The notes under the pieces: model-generated
The model's database searches: none
Told to the model about the DNA's origin: nothing
What the model saw: only the letters and a program-made list of their open reading frames with translations
Source of the DNA: Eubacteriales Family XIII. Incertae Sedis bacterium
Lineage (GTDB): Bacteria > Bacillota > Clostridia > Peptostreptococcales > Anaerovoracaceae
DNA: 15,491 nucleotides
Direction of reading: 5' to 3'
NCBI GenBank assembly: GCA_031263875.1
Contig: JAISEX010000005.1
Span: 1-15,491 of the forward strand
Shown here: positions 5,927 to 13,743 of the stretch, piece after piece
Position numbering within the stretch: position 1 is the first letter of the stretch
How the letters are laid out: each line of letters starts with the position of its first letter
Position numbers and translations under genes: made by a program

Positions 5927-6043
5927 CGTTCAATCTTTAATATATGAAATGCGGTTATCCGGCTATGTGAAAGTAACTCCTTCTTAAAAATCAAAGACGC
6001 TTACGCGATGTCTATTTGTTTAAATATTATAGCACAACGGAAA

Positions 6044-7462
6044 TCATGTCGTCATACTAACACTGATGGTAAACACCGTTTTCCCGTCCGCGCTCGCGGC
6101 GGTAATATTCTCGCCGAGGGCGGACATGATTTCCTTGGCGATGGAGAGGCCGAGCCCCGTCCCCTCGCCGGAATGAGATTTGTCGGCTTTGTAGAACCGC
6201 TCGAAGATGTGGGACAGGTCGTCCGCGGAAATGCCGCCGCCGGTATTCGTGACGCTGACGTTCGTTTTGGCGCCGGCGTTCGCGCACGAAAGCGTCACCG
6301 CGCCGCCTTCGGGCGTGTATTTTATCGCGTTATCCAGCAGCGCCACCAGCACCTGCTCGATTCTGTCGGGATTGCCGAATGCCGGAATGGAAGCGTCCAT
6401 ATTCGCCGCAAGCGAGAAATCCAGCTTCGCGTCGGCGGCGATATGCCCGTAGAGGTCGGTGACGTTGCGAAGCACCTCGCGCAGATCGAAGCGCGTTTTC
6501 TGGATGGATTCGGTTCCCGCCTGCAAGCGGGAAAGTTCGAGCAGGTCGTCAACGAGCCGGGACAGGCGAATGGATTCCCGCACGATGTTGTTATAGAACA
6601 GGTCCTTTTTCTCGTCGGTTTTCGCCATGCCGTCCCGCAGGGTTTCGCCCATGGCCCTGATGGAAGCGATGGGTGTCCGCAGTTCGTGGGACACGTTCGC
6701 CACGTAATCGCGGCGGGTCTGTTCGAGCTTGCCGGATTCCTCCGCGAAATGATTCATCGAGTGCGCGAGTTCTCCGATCTCGCCCGCCTGCGCCTCGTCC
6801 GCCCGAACCGTAAAATCGCCTTTCGACATCGCCTGCGCCACGTCCTTCATGCGGCGGATCGGGACGACCATGCGCCGCGTCGCGAAATAGACGGGAAGGA
6901 GCATCACCAAAAACGCGATCGCGGTGCTGATTATCAGCGTCAGATTCAGGCCGCGAACGGAGTCGCTCAACTCGCTCATCGGCTTGGTGAGAAACACCGC
7001 GCCGGTCACGTCGTCGCCGTTTTTTATCGGGACGCCCACCACGAGATAGGATTCGCCGCCCTTTGTTTTTTCTGATTTTGAAATTTCGGAACCGGACAGC
7101 ACGGGTTTTATCAGAGCTTCAAGCATCACGCCCGACCGATCGGCCTCCGCTTCTTTTTCCTCTGGCGGCTGCATGCCTATCACGGATTCGCCCTCCGCGT
7201 TATAGATGTAAAGAGTCGCGCCGAACTCGCGGTTGTCCCGGCCGAGCATCATCCAGATGCCGCTGGCATAGGGATTGTTTTGCTGCGTTTCCGCGACCAT
7301 TCTCGAAACCGTCCGCGCGATCGGCAGCAGTTCCTTCCCCTGCATAGTGACGTAGACGCGCTGGGTCACAAAGGCGTATATGCCAAAGGACAACACGCCG
7401 GACAGCAGCACGGCGGACAGCAGCAGGATTATCATGCGGCGGAGCAGGGCGCTTTTTCTCAT
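6044..7462 (-). CDS. Membrane sensor histidine kinase
   Basis: The 472-aa product has a transmembrane helix at about 9-31, an extracytoplasmic sensor region (about 32-170), a second helix (about 172-194), a HAMP linker (to about 245), and a HisKA domain with H259 in SHELRTP. The ATPase domain has the N box around N378 (DNAIKYTP), G1 as NTGGGIS (406-412, Asn replacing the usual Asp, common in this class), the F box FERFYK and G2 GTGLGLS (434-440). It phosphorylates the response regulator encoded just upstream, whose stop overlaps this start (ATGA); GAGGTG precedes the ATG. The ligand is unknown. The divergent htrA/transporter operon suggests sensing of envelope stress or antimicrobial peptides. 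Confidence 0.95.
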   Translation of the reverse strand: MRKSALLRRMIILLLSAVLLSGVLSFGIYAFVTQRVYVTMQGKELLPIARTVSRMVAETQQNNPYASGIWMMLGRDNREFGATLYIYNAEGESVIGMQPPEEKEAEADRSGVMLEALIKPVLSGSEISKSEKTKGGESYLVVGVPIKNGDDVTGAVFLTKPMSELSDSVRGLNLTLIISTAIAFLVMLLPVYFATRRMVVPIRRMKDVAQAMSKGDFTVRADEAQAGEIGELAHSMNHFAEESGKLEQTRRDYVANVSHELRTPIASIRAMGETLRDGMAKTDEKKDLFYNNIVRESIRLSRLVDDLLELSRLQAGTESIQKTRFDLREVLRNVTDLYGHIAADAKLDFSLAANMDASIPAFGNPDRIEQVLVALLDNAIKYTPEGGAVTLSCANAGAKTNVSVTNTGGGISADDLSHIFERFYKADKSHSGEGTGLGLSIAKEIMSALGENITAASADGKTVFTISVSMTT

Positions 7463-8151
7463 GACCCGCCCACCTCGAATTTATAACCGACGCCGTACAC
7501 GCTGCGAATGCTCCAGTTTTCATGTTCGGGCAGCTTCCTGCGAATGCGCTTTATCTGCGTGTCGACCACGCGCGAATCGCCGTAGTAATCGTAGCCCCAC
7601 ACGTCGGCGAGTAATTGCTCGCGCCCCCACACGCGCCCCGGCTCCGAGCAGAGCTTGTGCAGCAGTTCCACCTCCTTCGGCGTAAAGGGCACGATGGCGC
7701 CGTCCACGCGCACCTCGTATTTGCCCATATTGATCTGCAAATTCGGAAAATACAGGATCGGATCGGTTTCGCGCGGCTGCTCACGCATGCGGCGCAGCAC
7801 CGCCTTGATCCGCGCCGTCACCTCGCGCGGGCTGAACGGCTTCACGATATAATCGTCCGCGCCGAGTTCCAACCCCAGTATGCGGTCGATTTCCTCCCCC
7901 CGGGCCGTCAGCATAATGATCGGGACCGCCGACTCCTTTCGTATCTCGCGGCAGACGTCCATGCCGTTTTTCTTCGGCATCATCAGATCCAGAATGATAA
8001 GGTCGGGCTTCTCGTCGCGGAATTTTTGCAACGCTTCCTCGCCGTCAAATGCCGATACGCAGACGAAGCCTTCCGATTCTATATACTCACGAAGCGTTTC
8101 GTGGATCATGTGCTGGTCGTCGCAGACCAGGATTTTTACGTGTTGTGTCAT
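7459..8151 (-). CDS. OmpR/PhoB-family response regulator
   Basis: The 230-aa product has a receiver domain (residues 5-120) with acidic pocket D11/D12, phospho-acceptor D55 (ILDLMMP), T82 (MLTARG) and K104 (IVKPF). A winged-helix DNA-binding domain follows (about 130-228), with VDTQIKRIRRKL in the recognition-helix region and the C-terminal VYGVGYKFE hairpin. AAGG lies seven bases before the ATG. It is the first gene of the two-component operon and overlaps the kinase gene by four bases. The likely target is the divergent protease/transporter operon and perhaps its own promoter, inferred from position. Confidence 0.95.
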   Translation of the reverse strand: MTQHVKILVCDDQHMIHETLREYIESEGFVCVSAFDGEEALQKFRDEKPDLIILDLMMPKKNGMDVCREIRKESAVPIIMLTARGEEIDRILGLELGADDYIVKPFSPREVTARIKAVLRRMREQPRETDPILYFPNLQINMGKYEVRVDGAIVPFTPKEVELLHKLCSEPGRVWGREQLLADVWGYDYYGDSRVVDTQIKRIRRKLPEHENWSIRSVYGVGYKFEVGGS

Positions 8152-8205
8152 ACCGTACCTTGCCGTCTGGCGGCGCAGTGTGCCGCTCGTCTACACTTTT
8201 AATGT

Positions 8206-8304
8206 GGGCGCATGGGGCTGCTTCGCAGAGGATAAGGCGATCCAATTGTTAAGATTTCAACAATTAAGACCCTCTTAAACACGGGCAGACAGCCCCACCG
8301 GGCT
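8206..8304. repeat. Dispersed repeat, copy A
   Basis: The left end GGGCGCATGGGGCTG (8206-8220) and right end ACAGCCCCACCGGGCT (8289-8304) are identical to those of copy B at 13108-13211. The ends hold an inverted repeat, GGGGCTG with CAGCCCC. The interiors differ. It lies between the response regulator and htrA. Confidence 0.75.
8244..8278. promoter_or_regulatory. Two palindromes in the divergent intergenic region, possible operators
   Basis: AATTGTT (8244-8250) with AACAATT (8259-8265), and TTAAGA-CCC-TCTTAA (8264-8278), a perfect 15-bp palindrome. TTAA steps recur at 8264 and 8275, 11 bp apart, the spacing of OmpR-type half-sites. They lie about 100 bp upstream of the response-regulator start and inside repeat copy A. 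Regulator binding is inference. Confidence 0.35.
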
Positions 8305-8329
8305 ATGCGGCTCCCTGTCATCGCCGCCA

Positions 8330-8357
8330 CGATAGACTCTGCGCAAAGGCTCTATCG
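8330..8357. other. Hairpin in the RR-htrA intergenic region
   Basis: CGATAGA (8330-8336) pairs perfectly with TCTATCG (8351-8357). It is not followed by a T tract on either strand. Confidence 0.5.
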
Positions 8358-8383
8358 GCTCCGCGTTGCGATAAAAGCGGTTA

Positions 8384-8510
8384 CTATAATAGCGCTGATT
8401 TGCAAGGGGCGCTGCGCGCATACAAGTCGTCTTACGACGCGTGCACCGAGGTATATTTGGACGGCGAAGCCGGACAAAGGCCGTCCCCGAGCAAATCAGC
8501 GCCATTATAG
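8384..8510. repeat. 127-bp Y-shaped inverted-repeat element (MITE-like or structured RNA)
   Basis: The ends 8384-8403 and 8491-8510 are complementary at 19 of 20 positions. Inside lie two further arms. TGCGCGC (8413-8419) pairs with GCGTGCA (8439-8445), enclosing GTCGT-CTT-ACGAC (8426-8438). GGACGGC (8459-8465) pairs with GCCGTCC (8480-8486). The whole can fold as a three-way junction. It has no coding capacity and no clear target-site duplication. Each end carries a TATAAT on one strand. Confidence 0.7.
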
Positions 8511-8512
8511 CA
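8504..8512 (-). promoter_or_regulatory. Extended -10 reading toward the two-component operon
   Basis: On the minus strand TG-C-TATAAT (8512-8504) at the outer end of the inverted-repeat element. The -35 region is poor. If used, it gives the response-regulator mRNA a leader of about 350 nt containing the Y-shaped element and repeat A. Bases 8511-8804 hold the htrA upstream region, where I see no firm promoter. Confidence 0.35.
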
Positions 8513-8804
8513 AACTTTTTAACTTCATACTTATATTATTCACCAACCAGCGCATTCTTTCAATCCCGCGGGCAAATTTGACACAGTAGTTCACGTTTCC
8601 GCCGCATTTCGCCCCGGTTTATCCCTTGTCATGCCACATTCCTTTATTACACTGTACCCACAAACAAAACAAGAATGTTCCGGTACGGCAGAAGGAAAGT
8701 ATACAAACTTTTCACACCGCCGGAGAGAGTTCAATCATTCGGCCTTATGCGGGAAGATGAATTGAAATGAAAATGTTATTGCAAGCAGAAATGAGGTAAA
8801 AAAG

Positions 8805-9686
8805 ATGACAAACAGATTGAAAACAGGCGTCATAATTTCACTGATATGCTTTGTACTGCTCGGAGCGGCGGGAATACTCACGACCGTCTACTACGTGCAG
8901 CGGGCGCTGGAAAACGCCAATACGGTTAAAATTACGAACGGGACGTCACCTGCAAAGGTGGTCAACGTGTCCGCCGATACCAGCGAAAAACTGACGGTGG
9001 CCGAGATCGCGAAGAAAGTCGGGCCCGCGATCGTCAGCATCGACGTGGAAAGCACCGGCAGGGACTTCTTCGGCAGAGCCGTCAGTTCCACCGGCAGCGG
9101 CTCCGGGATTATCTTCTCGGAAGACGGTTACATTATAACGAACAATCACGTTATCGAGGGCGCCGACAAAGTCAATGTCAAACTTGCCGACGGGACGGAA
9201 TATTCCGCGACCCTCGTCGGCCGGAACGCCGATAAGGATCTGGCCGTGCTGAAAGTGGACGCGAAGGGCTTACCGTTTGCCGTCCTCGGCGATTCGGACA
9301 AGCTGAACGTGGGCGAGATGGCGGTGGCGCTGGGCGATCCGCTCGGCAAACTGTCGGGCACCGTCACCACGGGCATAATAAGCGCTACGAACCGGGAGCT
9401 GTCGGTCGGCACGACGACCATGAACCTCCTGCAGACGGACGCGACCGTCAATCCGGGCAACTCCGGCGGGGCGCTGTGTAATGAATACGGCGAGGTTATC
9501 GGTGTGGTCAATTCCAAGGTTTCCGCGACCGGCGTCGAGGGGCTCGGCTTCGCCATTCCGATCAACGACGTGAAGCCGGTGATCACGCAGATCATTGAGC
9601 AGGGATCGGCGGCCGAATCAGCAGGCGAGGATTCCGTTAACGATCCTGATTCCGCGGCGAGAAGCGAGTACCGCAAAGCCGCGTAA
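8805..9686 (+). CDS. Membrane-anchored HtrA/DegP-like serine protease without PDZ domain
   Basis: The 293-aa product has an N-terminal membrane anchor (about residues 8-32), a linker, and a trypsin-like protease domain (about 64-267) with the triad H115 (NNHVIEG), D145 (DKDLAVLKV) and S220 (GNSGGAL). It should act on misfolded proteins outside the membrane. Typical HtrA proteins continue into a PDZ domain after IPINDVKPVITQII. Here the chain ends within 30 residues in a low-complexity acidic tail (SAAESAGEDSVNDPDSAARSEYRKAA), followed by a 33-bp tandem repeat, so the PDZ domain appears lost. GAGGT precedes the ATG. It is the first gene of the operon with the transporter and is divergent from the two-component genes. 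Confidence 0.9.
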   Translation: MTNRLKTGVIISLICFVLLGAAGILTTVYYVQRALENANTVKITNGTSPAKVVNVSADTSEKLTVAEIAKKVGPAIVSIDVESTGRDFFGRAVSSTGSGSGIIFSEDGYIITNNHVIEGADKVNVKLADGTEYSATLVGRNADKDLAVLKVDAKGLPFAVLGDSDKLNVGEMAVALGDPLGKLSGTVTTGIISATNRELSVGTTTMNLLQTDATVNPGNSGGALCNEYGEVIGVVNSKVSATGVEGLGFAIPINDVKPVITQIIEQGSAAESAGEDSVNDPDSAARSEYRKAA

Positions 9687-9687
9687 G

Positions 9688-9753
9688 GTGTAAAGCGCGA
9701 AACTTGACACCGCGCAAAGAGTGTAAAGCAAAAAACTTGACAGCGTACGGAGA
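9688..9753 (+). repeat. 33-bp tandem repeat, two copies, after the htrA stop
   Basis: 9688-9720 and 9721-9753 both begin GTGTAAAGC and share AAACTTGACA in the middle; 25 of 33 positions are identical. A degenerate third start (CGTAAAGG) merges into the ribosome site of the next gene. Confidence 0.75.
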
Positions 9754-9770
9754 ACGTAAAGGAGAGCGAG

Positions 9771-11189
9771 ATGCAGGGGAAAAAGAGGACGGGGCGCATA
9801 ATAACGCTTTCAGTGATAGCCGTCGTGGTTATCGCGGCGGGGGTGATATTCATTCCGAAAATAGCGAACGCGGCGCGGGGTGATTCATCATCGCAGCAAT
9901 TTCTCACGGCGGAGGCGGCGAAGGGAGAAATTATATCGAGCCTTTCCGCGACGGGCAGTATTACCGAAAACGAGCAGGACGTCGACATCTTTTACGGCGT
10001 CACCGTCAGCGGGATAGCCGTCAGCGCCGGCGATACGGTCGCGAAGGGCGACGCGATAGCGACGCTGGATACGTCCTCCGTTACGCAGGCGATAACGAGC
10101 GCGAAATCCGAACTCGCGGACGTCAACGACCAGCTTGACGCGATAGCGGACGGCGATACGGATAACGTGTACGTCTACTCGAAGCTCTCGGGAACCGTGA
10201 AGGACGTCTTTGTGGGGAAGGGCGACGCGGCGGCGGATAGCGTGTCGAAAAACGGGGCGCTGCTTACCATTACGCTGACGGACGGCGGCGAATTCAAGGT
10301 GACGAACGCCGAAGGAATAATAGACAAGGTCTATGTCAAAAAGGGCGGCAAGGTGTATTCGGGCACGACGCTTCTCCGGCTGAAAGTGCCGGGCGTCACG
10401 GTGTCAAAGGATTCACTTGACAGCAAAAAATCCGCTCTTATCGAAAAGATCGAAACGCTCACCTCGCTTCAGGCCACGGGCGTCATATACGCTCCGTACG
10501 CGGGAACGATCGGAAAGCTGCACGTTTCGGCGGGCTCCGCGCTTACCAATACTGACGGCGACACCGACGATCTCGGCGCGCTCGCTACGATCGTGCTTCC
10601 CGACAAGATGAACCTCTCCGTCACCATCGACGAGCTGGATATCAGCGCGGTAAAGGAAGGGCAGGAGGCAAGTATTTCACTTGACGCCCTCGACGGGGAA
10701 ACGTTTGCCGGAACCGTGACGGAGGCTTCGAGCGAAGCCGACACGAGCGGCAACGCGCCGCGGTTCACCGCCGTTATCAGTTTTGAAAAAGCGGACGGCA
10801 TGTATCCCGGCATGAGCGCGACGGCGACCATTATCAAGGAAAAGCGCGAAGACGTTATTACGCTGCCGCTTGAAGCCCTGCAGCAGAGCGGCAACGAAAT
10901 GTTCGTGTATACCGCCGTGGACGCAGACGGTAATCTCAGTGGAGCGACCGCTGTCGAAACGGGACTTTCCAACGGGGCGTCCGTCGAGATCACGAGCGGG
11001 CTGACCGAGGGCGCGGCCGTGTACTACGTGGCGACATCGAATGACAGCAGTACGCAATTCGGCGTCATGGGCGGCGGTATGATGATCGGCGGCGGTGAGA
11101 GAACGTTTAGCACGGGAAGCGAAGGCCCGCCCAGCGGCGGCGGCGGTAACGGCGGCGGGCAGCCTCCCGCGGCGGAGGGCGGACAATGA
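9771..11189 (+). CDS. Membrane-fusion (MacA/YknX-like) adaptor of an ABC exporter
   Basis: The 472-aa product has an N-terminal membrane anchor (about 9-30). A lipoyl/barrel-sandwich half-motif follows at about 75-102 (GIAVSAGDTVAKGDAIATLD), then a short helical segment (about 103-126), further hybrid beta segments (SGTVKDVFVGKGD at 140-152; APYAGTIGKLHVSAG at 241-255) and a beta-barrel with the PGMSATATI phrase (346-354). The tail (about 430-472) is Gly/Pro-rich. It links the permease to exported substrates in the cell envelope. GGAG precedes the ATG, and the end overlaps the ATPase gene by four bases. In Gram-positives such proteins work with MacB-like permeases in peptide export or self-protection; the substrate here is unknown. 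Confidence 0.9.
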   Translation: MQGKKRTGRIITLSVIAVVVIAAGVIFIPKIANAARGDSSSQQFLTAEAAKGEIISSLSATGSITENEQDVDIFYGVTVSGIAVSAGDTVAKGDAIATLDTSSVTQAITSAKSELADVNDQLDAIADGDTDNVYVYSKLSGTVKDVFVGKGDAAADSVSKNGALLTITLTDGGEFKVTNAEGIIDKVYVKKGGKVYSGTTLLRLKVPGVTVSKDSLDSKKSALIEKIETLTSLQATGVIYAPYAGTIGKLHVSAGSALTNTDGDTDDLGALATIVLPDKMNLSVTIDELDISAVKEGQEASISLDALDGETFAGTVTEASSEADTSGNAPRFTAVISFEKADGMYPGMSATATIIKEKREDVITLPLEALQQSGNEMFVYTAVDADGNLSGATAVETGLSNGASVEITSGLTEGAAVYYVATSNDSSTQFGVMGGGMMIGGGERTFSTGSEGPPSGGGGNGGGQPPAAEGGQ

Positions 11190-11869
11190 TAGAACTCAGC
11201 GGCATCTATAAATATTACCCCGTCGGCGACGGCTACGTGCGCGGCCTGCATAACGTTTCGCTCAGTGTTGCGGACAGCGAATTCGTCGGGATCGTCGGCC
11301 CGTCCGGAAGCGGCAAATCGACGCTGATGAATATTATCGGCTGCCTCGACGTGGCGGACGTGGGAGAATACGCCTTGAACAATTACCCCATCGAGCGGTA
11401 TTCCGAAACCGATTTGGCGATGATCAGGAACCGGATGATCGGCTTCGTGTTCCAGAGCTTCAATCTGATAGGGCGCATGAGCATCGAGGAGAATATCGAA
11501 CTGCCGCTTATCTATCAGGGCATCGGCGCCCGCGAACGGCGCGCCCGCGTGGAGAAGGCGCTCGCGGAAGTCGGGCTTACGGACCGGCGGCATCACACGC
11601 CCGCGAAGGTTTCGGGCGGGCAGCAGCAGCGCGCCGCGATAGCGCGGGCGATCGCCACCGAACCCGCGCTTATTCTCGCCGACGAACCGACGGGCAACCT
11701 CGATTCCGCGACGGGCAGAGAGATCATGGATCTGTTCCGCAGGCTTTCTGATGGCGGCAAGACCATCGTGCTGATCACGCATGACGCGGGCGTGGCGGCG
11801 CGCACGGACCGGACGATCCACATACTGGACGGCATGGTGGCGCAGAGCGGGGAAGGAGGCGCGGCATGA
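11186..11869 (+). CDS. ABC transporter ATPase, MacB/LolD type
   Basis: The 227-aa product has Walker A GPSGSGKST (38-46), the Q-loop Q90 (FVFQSFNL), signature VSGGQQQRAAIARA (142-155), Walker B LILADE (162-167) with PTGNLDSATG and the H-loop H199 (LITHD). This is the full-length single-domain ATPase of the MacB/LolD/FtsE group. It overlaps both neighbours by four bases (ATGA), so the three transporter genes are translationally coupled. It drives the permease encoded directly downstream. Confidence 0.95.
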   Translation: MIELSGIYKYYPVGDGYVRGLHNVSLSVADSEFVGIVGPSGSGKSTLMNIIGCLDVADVGEYALNNYPIERYSETDLAMIRNRMIGFVFQSFNLIGRMSIEENIELPLIYQGIGARERRARVEKALAEVGLTDRRHHTPAKVSGGQQQRAAIARAIATEPALILADEPTGNLDSATGREIMDLFRRLSDGGKTIVLITHDAGVAARTDRTIHILDGMVAQSGEGGAA

Positions 11870-13047
11870 TTTTTCAGTCGATAAAGATGGCGCTGAAATC
11901 CGTCAACGCCAATAAATCGCGGGCCTTTCTCACGATGCTCGGTATCATTATCGGCGTGATGGCGCTGGTCGTGCTGGTTTCGCTCGTGACGAGCGCCACG
12001 AATTCCGTCAGCGAGCGGATACAGAGCATGGGCACCGATATGCTCACCGTCAGCGTCTTGGACGAGGATAATCCGCTGAAGCTGAGCGACGTGGACGCGC
12101 TTGCGGAAACGGGCAGCGTTGGCCTGGTCGCTCCCGTTATACAGTCATCGGGAAGCGTCAAGAACGGGACGGAAACGATCAGTGTGTCCGTGACCGGCAC
12201 CAATAATTCGTATTTCGGCGTCGAGGGATCCGAGCTGCTGTACGGCAGGCTGCTGATGACGCCCGATCTCGATAACAATTCCTCCGTCACCGTGCTCAGC
12301 TATGAAGCCGCAGAGGAAATATTCGGCGAAACCGGCATAGCCGCGGCTGTCGGCAGCACCATTACGATGGACAGCATCAAATACCTCGTCGTGGGCGTGC
12401 TCGCCGAGGACGAGAGCATGATGAGCGGCATGAGGCAGATGTACTCGGTCTATATTCCCGTCACCGTTTCGCAGCGGCTCGCCACCGGGACGTCCGGCAT
12501 CTCCACATTCTATGTGTCAGCGGCGGATCCGGACAGCATCGACGCCGCGGAAGCGCAGGTAAAAACCAGCCTGCTCACTCATTTTCAGGGCGACGAGGAC
12601 GCTTTCTATCTGCAGAATATGGACACGCTGTCCGAAGCGATGAACGACGTCAGCAACACGTTTGCGCTGCTGCTCGGCGGCATCGCGGCCATATCGCTGC
12701 TCGTGGGCGGCATCGGCATTATGAACGTCATGCTCGTTTCGGTGACGGAGCGGACGCGCGAAATCGGCATCAGAAAAGCGATCGGCGCCAAACGGCGCAG
12801 CATACTGTCGCAATTCCTGATCGAAGCGCTCGCGCTCTGCCTGATCGGGTGCTTGGTGGGCATAGCGCTCTCGGGCGCGATACTCGCGATCATCAACACC
12901 TTCACCGCCGACCTCACGTTCACGTTCTCCGGCTCAGTCGTCGCGATAGCCGTCATATTCTCGACCTTTATCGGCATCGTTTTCGGGCTCTACCCGGCAT
13001 GGAAGGCGGCGCGGCTGCACCCGATCGAGGCGCTCAGATATGAGTAG
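11866..13047 (+). CDS. MacB-like ABC transporter permease with FtsX domain
   Basis: The 393-aa product has the classical topology: transmembrane helix 1 at about 21-43, a large extracytoplasmic domain (about 45-262, MacB-PCD type), then helices at about 265-291, 317-344 and 355-376, with the conserved TERTREIGIRKAIGAKRR loop after helix 2 and the C-terminal AARLHPIEALRYE. MacB-type permeases work by transmitting force to the periplasmic or outer side rather than forming a channel. It completes the htrA-adaptor-ATPase-permease operon. No T-tract terminator follows; repeat copy B lies 60 bases after the stop. Confidence 0.95.
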   Translation: MIFQSIKMALKSVNANKSRAFLTMLGIIIGVMALVVLVSLVTSATNSVSERIQSMGTDMLTVSVLDEDNPLKLSDVDALAETGSVGLVAPVIQSSGSVKNGTETISVSVTGTNNSYFGVEGSELLYGRLLMTPDLDNNSSVTVLSYEAAEEIFGETGIAAAVGSTITMDSIKYLVVGVLAEDESMMSGMRQMYSVYIPVTVSQRLATGTSGISTFYVSAADPDSIDAAEAQVKTSLLTHFQGDEDAFYLQNMDTLSEAMNDVSNTFALLLGGIAAISLLVGGIGIMNVMLVSVTERTREIGIRKAIGAKRRSILSQFLIEALALCLIGCLVGIALSGAILAIINTFTADLTFTFSGSVVAIAVIFSTFIGIVFGLYPAWKAARLHPIEALRYE

Positions 13048-13107
13048 GAGAATCGCGTGGCACGGATTTGCCATGAACGAAACGCCCTTGACCGGGGAAA
13101 TTTGTAG

Positions 13108-13211
13108 GGGCGCATGGGGCTGTTTTAACGGGCTTGATCGGGTTTTGCGTAATGGAAAATAATGTAATTGATCGCAAATCGGGAATAATGTACAAACAGC
13201 CCCACCGGGCT
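13108..13211. repeat. Dispersed repeat, copy B
   Basis: It has the same 15-bp left and 16-bp right ends as copy A (8206-8304), in the same orientation. The inverted repeat here extends to 10 bp perfect, GGGGCTGTTT (13116-13125) with AAACAGCCCC (13194-13203). The interior is unlike copy A and holds AATAATGTA twice (starting near 13159 and 13184). It lies just downstream of the transporter operon. Confidence 0.75.
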
Positions 13212-13480
13212 TTCCGGGGCTCCGCGTACGCTCCGGCCGCTTCGCGGCTGCTGCGCACCCCTTCAATCCCTTGCGCGTCGCCTCCGCTTCGCTTCGGCTC
13301 CCCGTAGGGGGCTGCTGCCCCCTCTCGGCGGACTGCGTCACCTTCGGCTCCTTCGTCCTGTCACCCCCCGGAGCGGTGATCCGCCGCTGCGCGGCTCCAA
13401 TGAGGGGAAGTGCCTTCCCCTCAAACTCCCCTTGTGCGCCGCTCCGCGTCGCGGACACACGCGAGAAAAGCAAACGGCAC
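13212..13480. repeat. GC-rich palindromic non-coding stretch
   Basis: Perfect hairpins: AGGGGGC-TGCT-GCCCCCT (13306-13323), CGGCGGA (13326-13332) with TCCGCCG (13380-13386) enclosing TCACC (13361-13365)/GGTGA (13375-13379), and a 10-bp stem TGAGGGGAAG (13401-13410) with CTTCCCCTCA (13414-13423). No reading frame here has a ribosome site or protein-like composition. It looks like an extension of the dispersed repeat. Bases 13481-13743 hold the upstream region of the next gene; AACTCG/CGAGTT near 13610-13655 could be a weak hairpin. Confidence 0.55.
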
Positions 13481-13743
13481 GTCCGCCATTATACGGCGTA
13501 CCCGTTCACCACACGCATGGCAACCAGCGCGAGAAACAGAACACGACGTAAGCATCTTCCCCGTGCCGTCCCCCGTCCCTTATTCCGGGCAATGGGCAAA
13601 CAAAAGCGAAACTCGGTCGCCCCAGTGCGCCAAGCATGAGCGGCGAGTTTTTCAGGAAAGGGAATCGCATCGAGTCATGCGGGATATAAAAACAACAGAA
13701 TTTTTCGGAAGCGCATAAGTTATTTAAAAAGAAAGGACACACA

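Noticed and set aside
6008..7075. 355-codon frame opposite the histidine kinase
   Set aside because: Antisense of a clear kinase gene with all its motifs; the composition is Arg/His-rich, as expected for a shadow frame.
9703..9743. Two TTGACA hexamers in the tandem repeat as -35 boxes
   Set aside because: No -10-like hexamer lies 16-18 bases after either; they are part of the repeat unit.
9146..9988. 280-codon minus frame opposite htrA and the adaptor gene
   Set aside because: It spans the intergenic tandem repeat and two well-supported genes; low-complexity Ser/Thr composition without a ribosome site.
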